Source: Brumimicrobium sp964585545 (GTDB lineage: Bacteria > Bacteroidota > Bacteroidia > Flavobacteriales_D > Crocinitomicaceae). From it: a stretch of DNA of 64,000 bases. Location of the stretch: positions 25,120-89,119 of the forward strand of contig CAZPDT010000015.1 of assembly GCA_964585545.1 (NCBI GenBank), given 5' to 3'. This document shows, piece by piece, positions 8,756 to 17,034 of this stretch. The translations under genes and the position numbers were made by a program. Under the pieces are notes generated by a model that saw only the letters and a list, made by a program, of their open reading frames with translations, made no database searches and was not told the DNA's origin. Positions within the stretch are counted from its first letter, which is position 1; each line of letters begins with the position of its first letter.

Positions 8756-9400
8756 TTATTTGGCTGTTTTGTTTAGCATTGGTACAAAACTAAAATGCCC
8801 ATGCTCTTCAGTTTCCCACTCTTCATCTCCCAATCTTATTATTCGTGACATGGTTTGTACCTTATCTCCACCAATTGGAATCACAAGTCGTCCCCCTACC
8901 TTTAATTGTTTCTTCAAGGCTTCAGGCACCGATGGCGCTCCACAAGTCACCAAGACAGAGTCATACGGTGCAAATACTGCTTTTCCTTTATAACCATCGC
9001 CATAATACAGTTTTGGCGTATAACCCAATTTCTCAATAATTGTTTTAGCTTGAAGATAAAGCTCCCTTTGTCGTTCAATTGAAATAACCTTTGCTCCCAT
9101 TGCACAAAGTATCGAGGTTTGAAAACCACTGCCTGTTCCTATTTCCAAGACCTTATCCCCCCGTTTTAATTCGAGCAAAGAAGTTTGAAAAGCAACAGTA
9201 TAAGGCTGACTAATGGTTTGGCCTGCTCCTATACGAAAAGCAATATCCGTGTACGCCTGATGCACAAAAGATGAGTCGAGAAAAAAATGTCTAGGGACCT
9301 TGTCAAAGGCTTCGAGAACAGAGCGGTCTGTAATTCCCTTTTCCTTGAGGGTTTCAATAAGTTGCCTGCGCATCCCTTTATGTCTATAACTATCTTTCAT
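8756..9400 (-). CDS. pcm: Protein-L-isoaspartate O-methyltransferase
   Basis: Repairs damaged proteins by methylating L-isoaspartyl residues with S-adenosylmethionine. Family marks: the region FDKVPRHFFLDSSFVHQAYTD, then IGAGQTISQPYTVAFQT (counterpart of the GxGQTISQP motif), the SAM loop VLEIGTGSGFQTSIL, and VTCGAPSVPEAL. I chose the ATG giving MKDSYRHKGMRRQL. A longer reading from an ATG 51 nt upstream adds 17 unlike residues that run across a dispersed TTAACCCG 15-mer. Monocistronic, leftward. Confidence 0.94.
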   Translation of the reverse strand: MKDSYRHKGMRRQLIETLKEKGITDRSVLEAFDKVPRHFFLDSSFVHQAYTDIAFRIGAGQTISQPYTVAFQTSLLELKRGDKVLEIGTGSGFQTSILCAMGAKVISIERQRELYLQAKTIIEKLGYTPKLYYGDGYKGKAVFAPYDSVLVTCGAPSVPEALKKQLKVGGRLVIPIGGDKVQTMSRIIRLGDEEWETEEHGHFSFVPMLNKTAK

Positions 9401-9440
9401 TTTCACAAAGATAAAAATAATACATTCAGGTTTGTTCTGT

Positions 9441-9455
9441 TTAACCCGCATTATT
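9441..9455 (+). repeat. TTAACCCG-type 15-mer upstream of pcm
   Basis: TTAACCCGCATTATT in the gap upstream of pcm. Same family as the copies listed at 3098 and elsewhere; it differs from the minus-strand copy at 23942-23956 by one base. Confidence 0.5.
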
Positions 9456-9608
9456 CACTACTCCCTTCTTTTTAAAACCGCAATTGAATAATTTACAAAT
9501 AGTTGATGTTTTTTAAGAAAGAATAAAATCACTTCAAATTTGGGCTTCAATTGAATTATTGAAAACCTTTATAATGAAGTAGCATTATATCTTTACAGTT
9601 CCAAGAAG

Positions 9609-10034
9609 TTATATGTAATTGATTTGAAAGTCCTTTTTATTGAAATGTTTTTTTACAAACATGTGAACTGCTTTTGCATCCTGTTCGGTACAAAAAACGG
9701 ATAGTTTACTCACGGTTTTAAAATCTATATCAACACGAATAATAGAAGACCTTTCGTCATCAATTTTTATAAAAAGTGGTTGACCTATTTGTATACAAGC
9801 ATCTATCCATTCTTTGATTTTTTTCTTTGCCTTTTCGATGCGTATCTCTTTCAAGTTATTGATCATCGGCTCAAAGCCGTTTTTGACCGTTTTTAACTGA
9901 ACAATAATATAAAATGGAACATCAGGCTCATAAAAAGAACAAAGCTTCTGTTGAAATTCTTCCGTTAAATCAGTTTCCCGTATGTACAATAAATTGGCTT
10001 TCACAGTTGCAAAACTCAACAATTTATTGTTCAA
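9609..10034 (-). CDS. Hypothetical protein, 141 residues
   Basis: No signal peptide, no membrane segment and no motif I recognise. The sequence alternates strands and charged helices (KTVKNGFEPMINNLKEIRIE, then EKAKKKIKEWIDACIQIG) and ends KKHFNKKDFQINYI. A small alpha/beta fold is likely. The length, AT-typical codon use and lack of a better frame make it a real gene. It stands alone between pcm and the cold-shock-domain gene, with 280 bp of apparently empty DNA upstream. Confidence 0.65.
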   Translation of the reverse strand: MNNKLLSFATVKANLLYIRETDLTEEFQQKLCSFYEPDVPFYIIVQLKTVKNGFEPMINNLKEIRIEKAKKKIKEWIDACIQIGQPLFIKIDDERSSIIRVDIDFKTVSKLSVFCTEQDAKAVHMFVKKHFNKKDFQINYI

Positions 10035-10314
10035 CTAAAATGATTAAAATCAGTAATTAGGACTTTAAAAACTAAGAAATAACAAGGTTAACTCGTGGCT
10101 GGTTGAAAATAGGTGATTCTTCTATACTATGTAAATCTTTAAAAATATATTCAATTGTAAAAAGCCGTCTGTTCCCAACCAACAACTATATCGGGAAATT
10201 ACAAGCACAATATAAAATCAAAAGATACCCCAACATCAGCCGATAAGAAAAAAAAGCAAAATAAACTCAGAGGAATCAGTTTTAAACCGGATCGTCTACA
10301 CAACGCAAAATAAA

Positions 10315-10749
10315 CTAGGACTCAATTACAACACGTACTGCTGCCCATCCCTTTGCACCTTTCTCCTTTTCAAAACGAACTTTTTGACCTTTTTCTGGCT
10401 TCCCTGCTACATTATTCATATGTACAAAGAAGTTTTCATCATTCGCAGTTTTGATAAAGCCATAACCTTTAGACTCGTCGAAGAAGTTAATAACACCTGT
10501 CAACTCAAAAGGATTTCCTTCATCCTCTCTTTTTGGCACTCCAAGTTCTATTTGTTGTGCCTTTACCTCTTTTTTTGTAGATGGATCTGGTGGCGTATCT
10601 CGCAAAACTCCATTTTCATCAACATAAGCAATCATGTCATCGAAATCATCCTTTGCATTTTCTTTGCGCGCTTCTCTTTTGACCTGTTTCGCCATCTTGC
10701 GTTGTCTTTTTTTCTTTTCTCTCTCTTTTTTATTGAAAGTATCTGCCAT
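10315..10749 (-). CDS. Cold-shock-domain protein with basic N-terminal extension
   Basis: The last ~65 residues form a cold-shock domain: TGVINFFDESKGYGFI (RNP1 = KGYGFI) and NFFVHMNN (RNP2-like), then GQKVRFEKEKGAKGWAAVRV. These bind single-stranded nucleic acid. The first ~75 residues are very rich in Lys/Arg (EREKKKRQRKMAKQVKREAR) and then acidic, so this is not a plain CspA but a fusion-like form, probably an RNA-binding protein. A compact CspA-like gene lies 800 bp away on the other strand. A long antisense frame covers this gene but has no features of a protein. Confidence 0.88.
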   Translation of the reverse strand: MADTFNKKEREKKKRQRKMAKQVKREARKENAKDDFDDMIAYVDENGVLRDTPPDPSTKKEVKAQQIELGVPKREDEGNPFELTGVINFFDESKGYGFIKTANDENFFVHMNNVAGKPEKGQKVRFEKEKGAKGWAAVRVVIES

Positions 10750-11215
10750 AGCTTATCAGTATATTTTTAATTGTTTTTTATAAATTTATATTTTACAGAT
10801 TTACCTGTAAGTCCATTCCTTATTATTAGAAGTAGATAAGTAATTATCGCATGAGAATATTCAATCAGGTAATGTTGGTCTTTTCTAACAAAAAGATACC
10901 GCAATGACGAGAAATTGTTTGGGAAAACTGCTTTACTCGCTTTGTATGTTTGAATTTGTTTAATTTTTTAGCTCCGTGTTTTAAGCACTTTTGTTTTATT
11001 CATATAACTGTAGTCATTTCAAAAATGACTTTCCTACCTGATAAAATTCTGAAATAAGATAAACTATAAAGAAAAGGAAAACGGGTGCGTTTTGAATAAT
11101 ATTATAGCATCAATTTATTTAATAGAATCCTATTTATTGCACAAAGATAGGCTTTTTATTCCGGACTCTAAAAGGTTAAGACAAAAGAATTTTTCTGTTC
11201 TTCCTAAAATTTATG
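10750..11215. other. Gene-free region between the two cold-shock genes
   Basis: Part of a 799-bp gap. This portion is AT-rich and holds no open frame of interest, tRNA or clear hairpin-plus-T terminator that I can find. The rest of the gap contains two promoter-like boxes and the leader of the small cold-shock gene. Confidence 0.5.
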
Positions 11216-11223
11216 TACATTTG
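11216..11223 (+). promoter_or_regulatory. Candidate upstream -7 box (TACATTTG)
   Basis: Exact TAnnTTTG match about 325 nt before the small cold-shock gene. It could give a second, longer leader or a short non-coding transcript. AAACAAT...ATTGTTT shortly downstream can form a hairpin. Sequence match only. Confidence 0.35.
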
Positions 11224-11399
11224 TAGATACATAAGGTAATTCTCTTGATTTAGAAACAATCATTTGAATATTGTTTTAGAGGCTTATACAAAAACGATTG
11301 ATTAAGGCTTCATTATTTTTTTAGAATTTCCCAATAGAAAAGACAAGTGCATTAATAAGAAATATATTTAAAAATATAAACCCTTAGCATAAAAAGAGT

Positions 11400-11407
11400 T
11401 ATATTTG
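11400..11407 (+). promoter_or_regulatory. Candidate -7 box of the small cold-shock gene
   Basis: TATATTTG, exact TAnnTTTG. Transcription would start about 11413, leaving a leader of about 135 nt before the ATG. Confidence 0.55.
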
Positions 11408-11412
11408 CACAA

Positions 11413-11548
11413 ATTATAAATAAAACCTATAAGTAAAAGGATATTGAACAAATGTTCAATACAATTAAAAAAAGGAAAACCAGGTATCGTCTATTAAAGT
11501 TTTAGATGGCCTATTTCGATAAATAAATAATCAATAATTTAAAGTAAA
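11413..11548 (+). promoter_or_regulatory. Long 5' leader of the small cold-shock gene
   Basis: About 135 nt of AT-rich untranslated sequence lies between the TATATTTG box and the cold-shock ATG. In many bacteria csp mRNAs carry leaders of this size that act as RNA thermoswitches or stabilise the message in the cold. Most genes in this window have very short leaders, so the length stands out. No structure was computed. Confidence 0.45.
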
Positions 11549-11743
11549 ATGCAAGAAGGAACAGTTAAATTCTTCAATGAAACAAAAGGATATGGTTTCA
11601 TTAATGATTCACAAAGCGGAAAGGACATTTTCGTTCATCTATCAGGTCTAATTGACAAAATCAATGAAAATGATAAAGTTAGTTATGAAGTAGAAGAAAG
11701 TCCAAAAGGATTAAATGCAGTAGATGTAAGAGTGATTGAGTAA
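11549..11743 (+). CDS. Cold-shock protein, CspA family
   Basis: A compact 64-residue single cold-shock domain. MQEGTVKFFNETKGYGFI carries RNP1 (KGYGFI), DIFVHLSGL is RNP2 and KVSYEVEESPKGLNAVDVRVIE is the last strand pair. It acts as an RNA chaperone binding single-stranded RNA/DNA. It has its own candidate promoter, a long leader and a strong terminator right after the stop, so it is a stand-alone, probably highly expressed, transcript. Confidence 0.96.
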   Translation: MQEGTVKFFNETKGYGFINDSQSGKDIFVHLSGLIDKINENDKVSYEVEESPKGLNAVDVRVIE

Positions 11744-11769
11744 TCACTATATTTCATAGCAAAATTCAA

Positions 11770-11812
11770 AAACCAACCTGCTTTTCTTCGGAAAAGCTGG
11801 TTTTTTTTTTTT
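11770..11812 (+). terminator. Strong intrinsic terminator with UUCG loop
   Basis: GCTTTTC-TTCG-GAAAAGC gives a 7-bp perfect stem capped by the extra-stable UUCG tetraloop. It is extended by AACCA/TGGTT-type flanking pairs and followed by a run of 12 T. It ends the cold-shock transcript 26 nt after its stop. Confidence 0.9.
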
Positions 11813-11877
11813 ACTTTATGCAGTTCCAGATTAAATTTATGATTCCTTTTTAAAGTTAAAAACACATTGGATTCACT

Positions 11878-12771
11878 ATGGACAAAGCAAAAGAAAAAAT
11901 TGCCATTAAAACAAGTTACTTCAGTATTGCGAGTAATTTATTATTGGCAATAATCAAGGGGCTTGCTGGAGTATATGGAAACTCACATGCTCTCGTTGCT
12001 GATGCTGTTGAGTCTACAACAGATGTCTTTTCTTCTTTTTTGGTACTGCTGGGTCTTCGTTATGCAAAAAAACCTGCCGACAAAAACCATCCATACGGTC
12101 ATGGACGAATTGAGCCTCTCATCACTTTTATTATCGTTGCCTTTTTAATTGGCTCCGCTGTATTTATAATTTATAACAGCATTCAAAACCTTCAAAATCC
12201 GCATGGTCTACCAGAAAGTTGGACGTTATACATACTTGGAGCTATTATCTTATGGAAAGAAATCTCTTTTCGCTTCATTTCGAAAAGAAGTAAAGAAACC
12301 AACAGCTCCTCACTAAAAGCTGATGCATGGCACCACAGAAGTGATTCAATAACTTCAATTGCTGCTTTTCTCGGTATTTCCATTGCGCTCTATTTTGGAG
12401 AAGCGTATCAAACAGCTGACGACTGGGCAGCGTTAGTTGCTGCAGGAATTATTCTATACAATAGCTATAAAATTTTTAGACCCGCTTTAGGCGAGATTAT
12501 GGACGAACATACTTTTGATACTTTAATTCTAAAAATAAGAACTGTTGCCAATACTGTTGATGGAGTTGTTCATACCGAAAAATGCTTCGTTCGGAAAGCT
12601 GGATTAGAATACCATGTTGAACTGCATGCTTGGGTCAACGGTGCAATTTCTGTTCGACAAGGACATGCAATTGCACACCAATTAAAAGATACATTAAAAA
12701 AAGAATTGCCCGAACTGGGGCATGTACTTATTCATATTGAACCCAATCAAGAAGATGCTAAGCAAAATTAA
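11878..12771 (+). CDS. Cation diffusion facilitator (CDF) family transporter
   Basis: 297 residues, about six membrane helices, then a C-terminal cytoplasmic domain. CDF proteins export Zn2+, Fe2+, Mn2+ or similar ions in exchange for protons. The transport site is made of ADAVESTTD in helix 2 (two Asp four residues apart) and DAWHHRSDSITS in helix 5. NHPYGHGRIEPL between helices 2 and 3 is the family signature, and HVELHAWV and HVLIHIEP are the C-terminal ferredoxin-like metal-sensing strands. Metal specificity cannot be read reliably; the DD-HD pattern fits Zn/Fe. No regulator adjacent. Confidence 0.93.
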   Translation: MDKAKEKIAIKTSYFSIASNLLLAIIKGLAGVYGNSHALVADAVESTTDVFSSFLVLLGLRYAKKPADKNHPYGHGRIEPLITFIIVAFLIGSAVFIIYNSIQNLQNPHGLPESWTLYILGAIILWKEISFRFISKRSKETNSSSLKADAWHHRSDSITSIAAFLGISIALYFGEAYQTADDWAALVAAGIILYNSYKIFRPALGEIMDEHTFDTLILKIRTVANTVDGVVHTEKCFVRKAGLEYHVELHAWVNGAISVRQGHAIAHQLKDTLKKELPELGHVLIHIEPNQEDAKQN

Positions 12772-12823
12772 ACCTTGCTGGTGAAATCTTTGGTGCAACA
12801 AAAAATTTGATGCATGAAATAGC

Positions 12824-13429
12824 CTAATAATTCAATCTTTTCAAGTTCCAACTTTTTAAAACACCTTCAGCTTGTTTTCGGTCTAACTTTTTCTGAACAG
12901 CATATCCGCCTTGTTGTCCTGAAATTTCATAATTGAACCCGAGGGAATAACGAGAGAAGTCTTTCACGGGCAGATGCAATTGTTCATAGACATAAATAAT
13001 ATTCAAAGCTTTGTACGTTTCAAGTGGTGCCTCAAAAGTATCAGTATGCTCAAGGGAAGATGTGTCGGGTTTTGATGATTGCTGAGACGGATTCAAATAA
13101 GTATCAATCTCGGCCACCAAAGTATCTCCATTAAAACAAATGGTTTTATAAGCATAGTAAGGTAACGTTTTGTCTTTTGTTCTTCTGTTTGTATACCAAA
13201 TCGCATTGTCTTTAGGTCCAGAATAGAAAAAAGCGCCATCATACATTGCGCCTTGCTTAAATGTCCAACTGTCTTTTATTATGGGTAATCCTATTTTTTT
13301 TCGCTCTTTATTGTATTCCTTTCCAAATTTATTATTCTGTGGTTCAACACAATAAGTCATTGTGAAAATAAAAATAAAAAGTGCAGTACTTTTCAAAAAA
13401 AACAACAATATTCTATTGTTCAATAGCAT
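12824..13429 (-). CDS. Hypothetical lipoprotein-like secreted protein
   Basis: 201 residues. The N-terminus has a basic/hydrophobic signal (ILLFFLKSTALFIFIFTMTYC). A Cys follows it at a lipobox-like place (TYC, not a canonical L-x-x-C), so it is either a lipoprotein or simply exported. The mature part is strand- and Tyr-rich with no family I recognise (SWTFKQGAMYDGAFFY, KTICFNGDTLVAEID). It has a repetitive, Ser/Thr-rich middle (NPSQQSSKPDTSSLEHTDTF) that looks like a linker. It lies just downstream of the LexA/CI-like gene on the same strand (73-bp gap), so co-transcription is possible. Confidence 0.65.
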   Translation of the reverse strand: MLLNNRILLFFLKSTALFIFIFTMTYCVEPQNNKFGKEYNKERKKIGLPIIKDSWTFKQGAMYDGAFFYSGPKDNAIWYTNRRTKDKTLPYYAYKTICFNGDTLVAEIDTYLNPSQQSSKPDTSSLEHTDTFEAPLETYKALNIIYVYEQLHLPVKDFSRYSLGFNYEISGQQGGYAVQKKLDRKQAEGVLKSWNLKRLNY

Positions 13430-13502
13430 TTAATATTCGTTTTTTTTTGGATTCAAATACGCAAGTGAATAGACGGAAACAAAAAACAATATTTGCAGAA
13501 CA

Positions 13503-14315
13503 TTATTTATCTTTTTGAATATATGATTTAATCTCATTAACTTGTTTTTGTATTCCTTTAACTGATTTCAACATGTCATCTTCTGAAATACGAACTTCTG
13601 GCAGATCGTGAGAGATATAGTTCACAAATTTCCAAATCTCAATAACATCATTTACATTAATCAAATACGGTGCATATAAAGGATTTGTAGAAGAAAGTTG
13701 AAGAACGCCTTCTCTTCCTTCTATTTTATTGACCATTTTAAAAACAATTCCCTCCTCTTTGGTAATTACAATATAGGGGAAATTATTTTTTAGCGTTTCC
13801 CAGTTTTGGAGATATTCTGCCACAACAAAAGAACCCGGTGAAACAGGTGGCATACTATCGCCTTGAATAGGGAAAGAACGGTACTTCCTATTTTTACTTA
13901 AGAAAGGTAGTTGAAAAGTGGGCAATACTTTTAGATAATCAGGATCGGCATACCCCATTGTATAACCAGCACTGGCTTTTTGTGGTATCATTTCTATAAC
14001 ATCTTCATTGGTTTCACTTACCATTGTGGTAAGAATACGCAACTTTTGCCCTTTAACATCTGCAAAAACTCCCTTTTCTATCTTTTCCCACTCTGCTTCT
14101 GATAGATCTTGAAGATTTTTTTTCAAAATCGAATCCAATGGCACCTTATAAAAATCACTCAATTTTACCAAATTCTCTATTCCTGGCTCAGCCACCCCAT
14201 TTTCATATCCAGAATAGGAAGATCGGGTTAAATCAAGCTGACGCGCTACATCTTCTTGTGATAATTGCCGTGCTTTCCTTAGCAATTTCAAATTCGATGA
14301 TAAAAAAACTTCCAT
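13503..14315 (-). CDS. XRE/S24 (LexA/CI-like) transcriptional regulator
   Basis: Residues 8-62 are a Cro/CI helix-turn-helix (LRKARQLSQEDVARQLDLTR, then SSYSGYENG). Residues ~110-245 match an S24 peptidase: a cleavage-like ASAGY (Ala116-Gly117), a catalytic Ser154 in IQGDSMPP and a Lys193 in GIVFKMVNK. The spacings (about 38 and 39) are close to those of LexA, so RecA-stimulated self-cleavage is plausible; many Bacteroidota S24 regulators also work without it. The C-terminus ends in a short helical, Lys-rich tail. Three TAATCAAA repeats sit in its own promoter region, fitting autoregulation. No phage genes are nearby. Confidence 0.88.
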   Translation of the reverse strand: MEVFLSSNLKLLRKARQLSQEDVARQLDLTRSSYSGYENGVAEPGIENLVKLSDFYKVPLDSILKKNLQDLSEAEWEKIEKGVFADVKGQKLRILTTMVSETNEDVIEMIPQKASAGYTMGYADPDYLKVLPTFQLPFLSKNRKYRSFPIQGDSMPPVSPGSFVVAEYLQNWETLKNNFPYIVITKEEGIVFKMVNKIEGREGVLQLSSTNPLYAPYLINVNDVIEIWKFVNYISHDLPEVRISEDDMLKSVKGIQKQVNEIKSYIQKDK

Positions 14316-14340
14316 ACTGTTTTACGATTTGTTTAAATAT

Positions 14341-14371
14341 TAATCAAATATAATCAAATATTTTAATCAAA
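14341..14371 (-). promoter_or_regulatory. Promoter and operator-like repeats of the S24 regulator
   Basis: On the plus strand, TAATCAAA occurs at 14341, 14351 and 14364 (the first two within identical 10-mers TAATCAAATA). On the minus strand the middle part reads TATATTTG (14352-14345), an exact -7 box about 30 nt before the ATG. Repeats overlapping the -7 box suggest repressor binding. No footprint data. Confidence 0.45.
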
Positions 14372-14522
14372 AAGGAAGGAGTTTAGTTTTTTTTACGCTA
14401 TAGTAACCTTTTTGGCTGAAATAAATTTTGTCTCAATTAATAAATCTCTTGAAAGCGTTATCTAGCTTAGCACAATGAAACAGTGTGAGAGCAGGTAAAT
14501 TACTCAGAATTATACCAGATTG

Positions 14523-14623
14523 TTCAATTCATAATTCCACCATTTTCCAATTCGTAATTCAATAATTCGTAATTCAATAATTCGTAATTCAACAATTCAT
14601 AATTTCCCCATTCATAATTGAAC
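14523..14623. repeat. Tandem AATTCGTAATTC-type intergenic repeat (copy 1)
   Basis: About 100 bp of imperfect repeats of AATTCGTAATTCAAT (about 15-bp period) with variants AATTCATAATTC. It lies in the 364-bp gap between the S24 regulator and the ACMSD-like gene, which otherwise holds only the regulator's promoter. The same words form a second array at 30670-30789. No spacers, so not CRISPR. Confidence 0.8.
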
Positions 14624-14679
14624 ACTAAACTATTTCAATATTTTTTGTATTTTGTGAAAAATCAAAAATAAAACGACGA

Positions 14680-15687
14680 ATGTTAAAAATTGACATGCAC
14701 ACACATATTCTTCCCTCTGAACTACCCAACTGGACCAAGAAGTTTGGATATGGAGACTTTATATTCCTAGAAGACCGAGACGATAGTAAAAAAAACATGA
14801 TGCAAGGCGGAAAATTTTTCAGAACAATTGAAGAAAACTGTTGGGATGAAGAAATACGCATCAAGGAATATGAAGAATGGGATACCCAAGTCCAAGTCGT
14901 TTGTACTGTTCCTGTAATGTTTTCCTATTGGGCAAAACCAAAAGATGGTCTCCAAGTTAGTGAATTTTTAAATGACCACATCATTGATTTGACTGTCCGA
15001 TATCCCAAAAACTATATAGGATTAGGAACACTTCCTCTTCAAGATATTGACCTCTCGATTCAAGAATTAGAACGGATTCATAAATTGGGAATGAAAGGCA
15101 TTCAAATTGGAACAAACATTCAAGGTTTAAATCTTAGTGAAGAGCGATTCTTCCCTATATTTAAAAGATGTGAAGAACTTGGAATGGCGGTTCTGATTCA
15201 TCCTTGGAACATGATGGGCTTTGATGAATTAAAAAAATATTGGTTGCCATGGCTTGTTTCTATGCCTGCCGAAACTTCTCGTGCTGCTTGTTCTTTAATT
15301 TTTGGAGGGGTATTTGAAAAATTACCTGATTTGCGTGTTTGTTTTTGTCATGCTGGCGGTTCTTTTATTCCAACCATCGGAAGAATAGAACATGGTTTTA
15401 ACTGTCGTCCTGATTTGGTGGCCATTGACAATGATGTTAATCCTAAAGAATACTTGGGAAAATTCTGGATTGATTGCATCACTCATGATATTGACATGCT
15501 AAAATATTTCTTAAAAGTTCAAGGCAGTAAGAAAATATGTCTCGGCTCAGACTACCCTTTCCCGCTGGGCGACCTCACCATCGGCAAGTTTATTGCTGAT
15601 AGTGACTTGTCTATTCAAATAAAAGAAGATATATTTGCAAATTCTACATTGGAATGGTTGCAATTGGACAAAAGTGACTTTACTTAA
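14680..15687 (+). CDS. Amidohydrolase, ACMSD-type decarboxylase
   Basis: 335 residues matching 2-amino-3-carboxymuconate-6-semialdehyde decarboxylase, a Zn enzyme that diverts the kynurenine (or 2-nitrobenzoate) route away from quinolinate. Metal site: MHTH (His7, His9), His in VLIHPWNMMG, His in FCHAGGSF and Asp in GSDYPFPLGD. GLGTLPLQD and MKGIQIGTN are family segments. No other kynurenine gene is in the window, but Bacteroidota often carry these genes scattered. A related amidohydrolase activity cannot be excluded. The META lipoprotein gene follows after 15 bp. Confidence 0.9.
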   Translation: MLKIDMHTHILPSELPNWTKKFGYGDFIFLEDRDDSKKNMMQGGKFFRTIEENCWDEEIRIKEYEEWDTQVQVVCTVPVMFSYWAKPKDGLQVSEFLNDHIIDLTVRYPKNYIGLGTLPLQDIDLSIQELERIHKLGMKGIQIGTNIQGLNLSEERFFPIFKRCEELGMAVLIHPWNMMGFDELKKYWLPWLVSMPAETSRAACSLIFGGVFEKLPDLRVCFCHAGGSFIPTIGRIEHGFNCRPDLVAIDNDVNPKEYLGKFWIDCITHDIDMLKYFLKVQGSKKICLGSDYPFPLGDLTIGKFIADSDLSIQIKEDIFANSTLEWLQLDKSDFT

Positions 15688-15702
15688 TTTTATATACATT
15701 TT

Positions 15703-16491
15703 ATGAAGAAAAAGAAATCAATATTATCCTTTTTATTTATGGGAATAATTCTATTCTCAATAGGCTGCAACAATTCAAAAGAAGCGGTTACAAACAGTGA
15801 AGCAATGGACAAATCAAACGATGATATAATCAAGATGCCCGACCTATCAACTGTGGATTATTATGCTGCTGCAGATGACAGCAGTTGGATATTTACTGTT
15901 GCTTATGGTCAAGAAATAACATTTATTGACAAAAGAAATAACATCGAATACCATTCCGATACCAATGAAAAACAACTTGCTGGAGGCGCTGATATTGTAA
16001 GTATATACAGCAAAGGAAAAACATATTTGATCAGTGCAAATATTGGAATAGAAGATTGCAAAGGAAATGGCAAACATGTAAATATTTATGTGCAAAGAAT
16101 AAAAGACAAAAAAGACTTTGATTATTCTGGATGTGGGTTTTACCATGGCTCCCCAAGGCTAAATGATATTTGGGTACTTGAATCCATTAATGGTGACACA
16201 CTTTCTGCTGAACAATTCCCTAAGGAATTCCCTCATTTAGAGTTCAATCTCAATACGCAGAGAATGAGTGGTTTTGCCGGATGTAATCAAGTCAACGGTA
16301 ATCTTAAATTCGACTACAACAAAATAATTATAGAACCTTTGGTGTCTACACGAATGTATTGCAAAGAAACATCTCCTTTAGAAAAAGAAATTTTAAATAT
16401 TTTGCGTTCTAAACCAATATATAATTTTTATGACTTACATTTATATATTGAAACTGCTGAAGGTAGCCTTAAATTTAGAAAGGTAGATTAA
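15703..16491 (+). CDS. META-domain lipoprotein (HslJ-like)
   Basis: A signal peptide ends in the lipobox FSIGC, so the protein is lipid-anchored. The middle part (residues ~50-145) resembles the membrane-protease-like COG3187/MliC-type region (SKGKTYLISANIG, VYVQ-like NIYVQRIKD, YSGCGF). The C-terminal ~110 residues are a META/HslJ domain: LNDIWVLESINGDTL, FNLNTQRMSGFAGCNQVNG and STRMYCKE. The function of META domains is poorly known (heat-shock and motility links). It lies 15 bp after the ACMSD-like gene and 21 bp before a membrane-anchored protein. Confidence 0.85.
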   Translation: MKKKKSILSFLFMGIILFSIGCNNSKEAVTNSEAMDKSNDDIIKMPDLSTVDYYAAADDSSWIFTVAYGQEITFIDKRNNIEYHSDTNEKQLAGGADIVSIYSKGKTYLISANIGIEDCKGNGKHVNIYVQRIKDKKDFDYSGCGFYHGSPRLNDIWVLESINGDTLSAEQFPKEFPHLEFNLNTQRMSGFAGCNQVNGNLKFDYNKIIIEPLVSTRMYCKETSPLEKEILNILRSKPIYNFYDLHLYIETAEGSLKFRKVD

Positions 16492-16512
16492 ACAAATACA
16501 TAAAATTGAGTT

Positions 16513-17034
16513 ATGAACAAAGTTACTTCTGAAGGAAAAAAGGCAAAAAAACCATTTTGGAAACGTCATTTTCTAAAACTCTTCTTGCTTTTACTTCTTA
16601 TCATAAGCATTGCTTGGGGATATTTTGGTAAAATAAATGCAGTTTCGGATTGTAAAGAACAACTCGAGCAGCTAAAAAGCAATCGAGAAACTGAATTGAC
16701 TCAATTAAAACAAGAAAATACGAGAAAACTCGCCAGCACACTCGCCTTGTCCATTCGACAAGCAATGATTGATGAAAACAAAAGTCAAGTCGAATTATAT
16801 TTGAACCAATCACTTAAAACTTTTGAGGTACAAAAATTCATGCTGGTCAATCAAATGGATGGAAAAGTGATCATGAGTACCAATAAAAAAGATGAAGATG
16901 AAATATTTAAGTCTGAAAAGTTGGTCAAAGCCCAAGATGCGATAATTGAAAAATATGAAGATCACACCTATGCTGCCACTCCAATAATGGGGCTCAATAC
17001 TCAATTGGCGGTCTTAATCATACAATTGGATTGA
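16513..17034 (+). CDS. Single-helix membrane protein with Cache-like external domain
   Basis: 173 residues: a Lys-rich cytoplasmic start (EGKKAKKPFWKRHF), one membrane helix (LKLFLLLLLIISIAWGYF) and a coiled coil (CKEQLEQLKSNRETELTQLK onwards). A small domain follows with KFMLVNQMDGKVIMSTNKKD and TYAATPIMGLNTQLAVLIIQ, a pattern like the end of a dCache/sCache sensor domain. There is no cytoplasmic output module, so it cannot signal on its own in the usual way. Family not recognised with certainty. Co-directional with the META gene (21-bp gap). Confidence 0.7.
   Translation: MNKVTSEGKKAKKPFWKRHFLKLFLLLLLIISIAWGYFGKINAVSDCKEQLEQLKSNRETELTQLKQENTRKLASTLALSIRQAMIDENKSQVELYLNQSLKTFEVQKFMLVNQMDGKVIMSTNKKDEDEIFKSEKLVKAQDAIIEKYEDHTYAATPIMGLNTQLAVLIIQLD

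Noticed and set aside
10384..10770. 128-codon plus-strand frame over the cold-shock-domain gene
   Set aside because: Product is Cys/Phe-rich without motifs; the minus-strand frame has a clear cold-shock domain.
14523..14623. Possible CRISPR array
   Set aside because: Units are contiguous, degenerate and short; there are no unique spacers and no cas genes.
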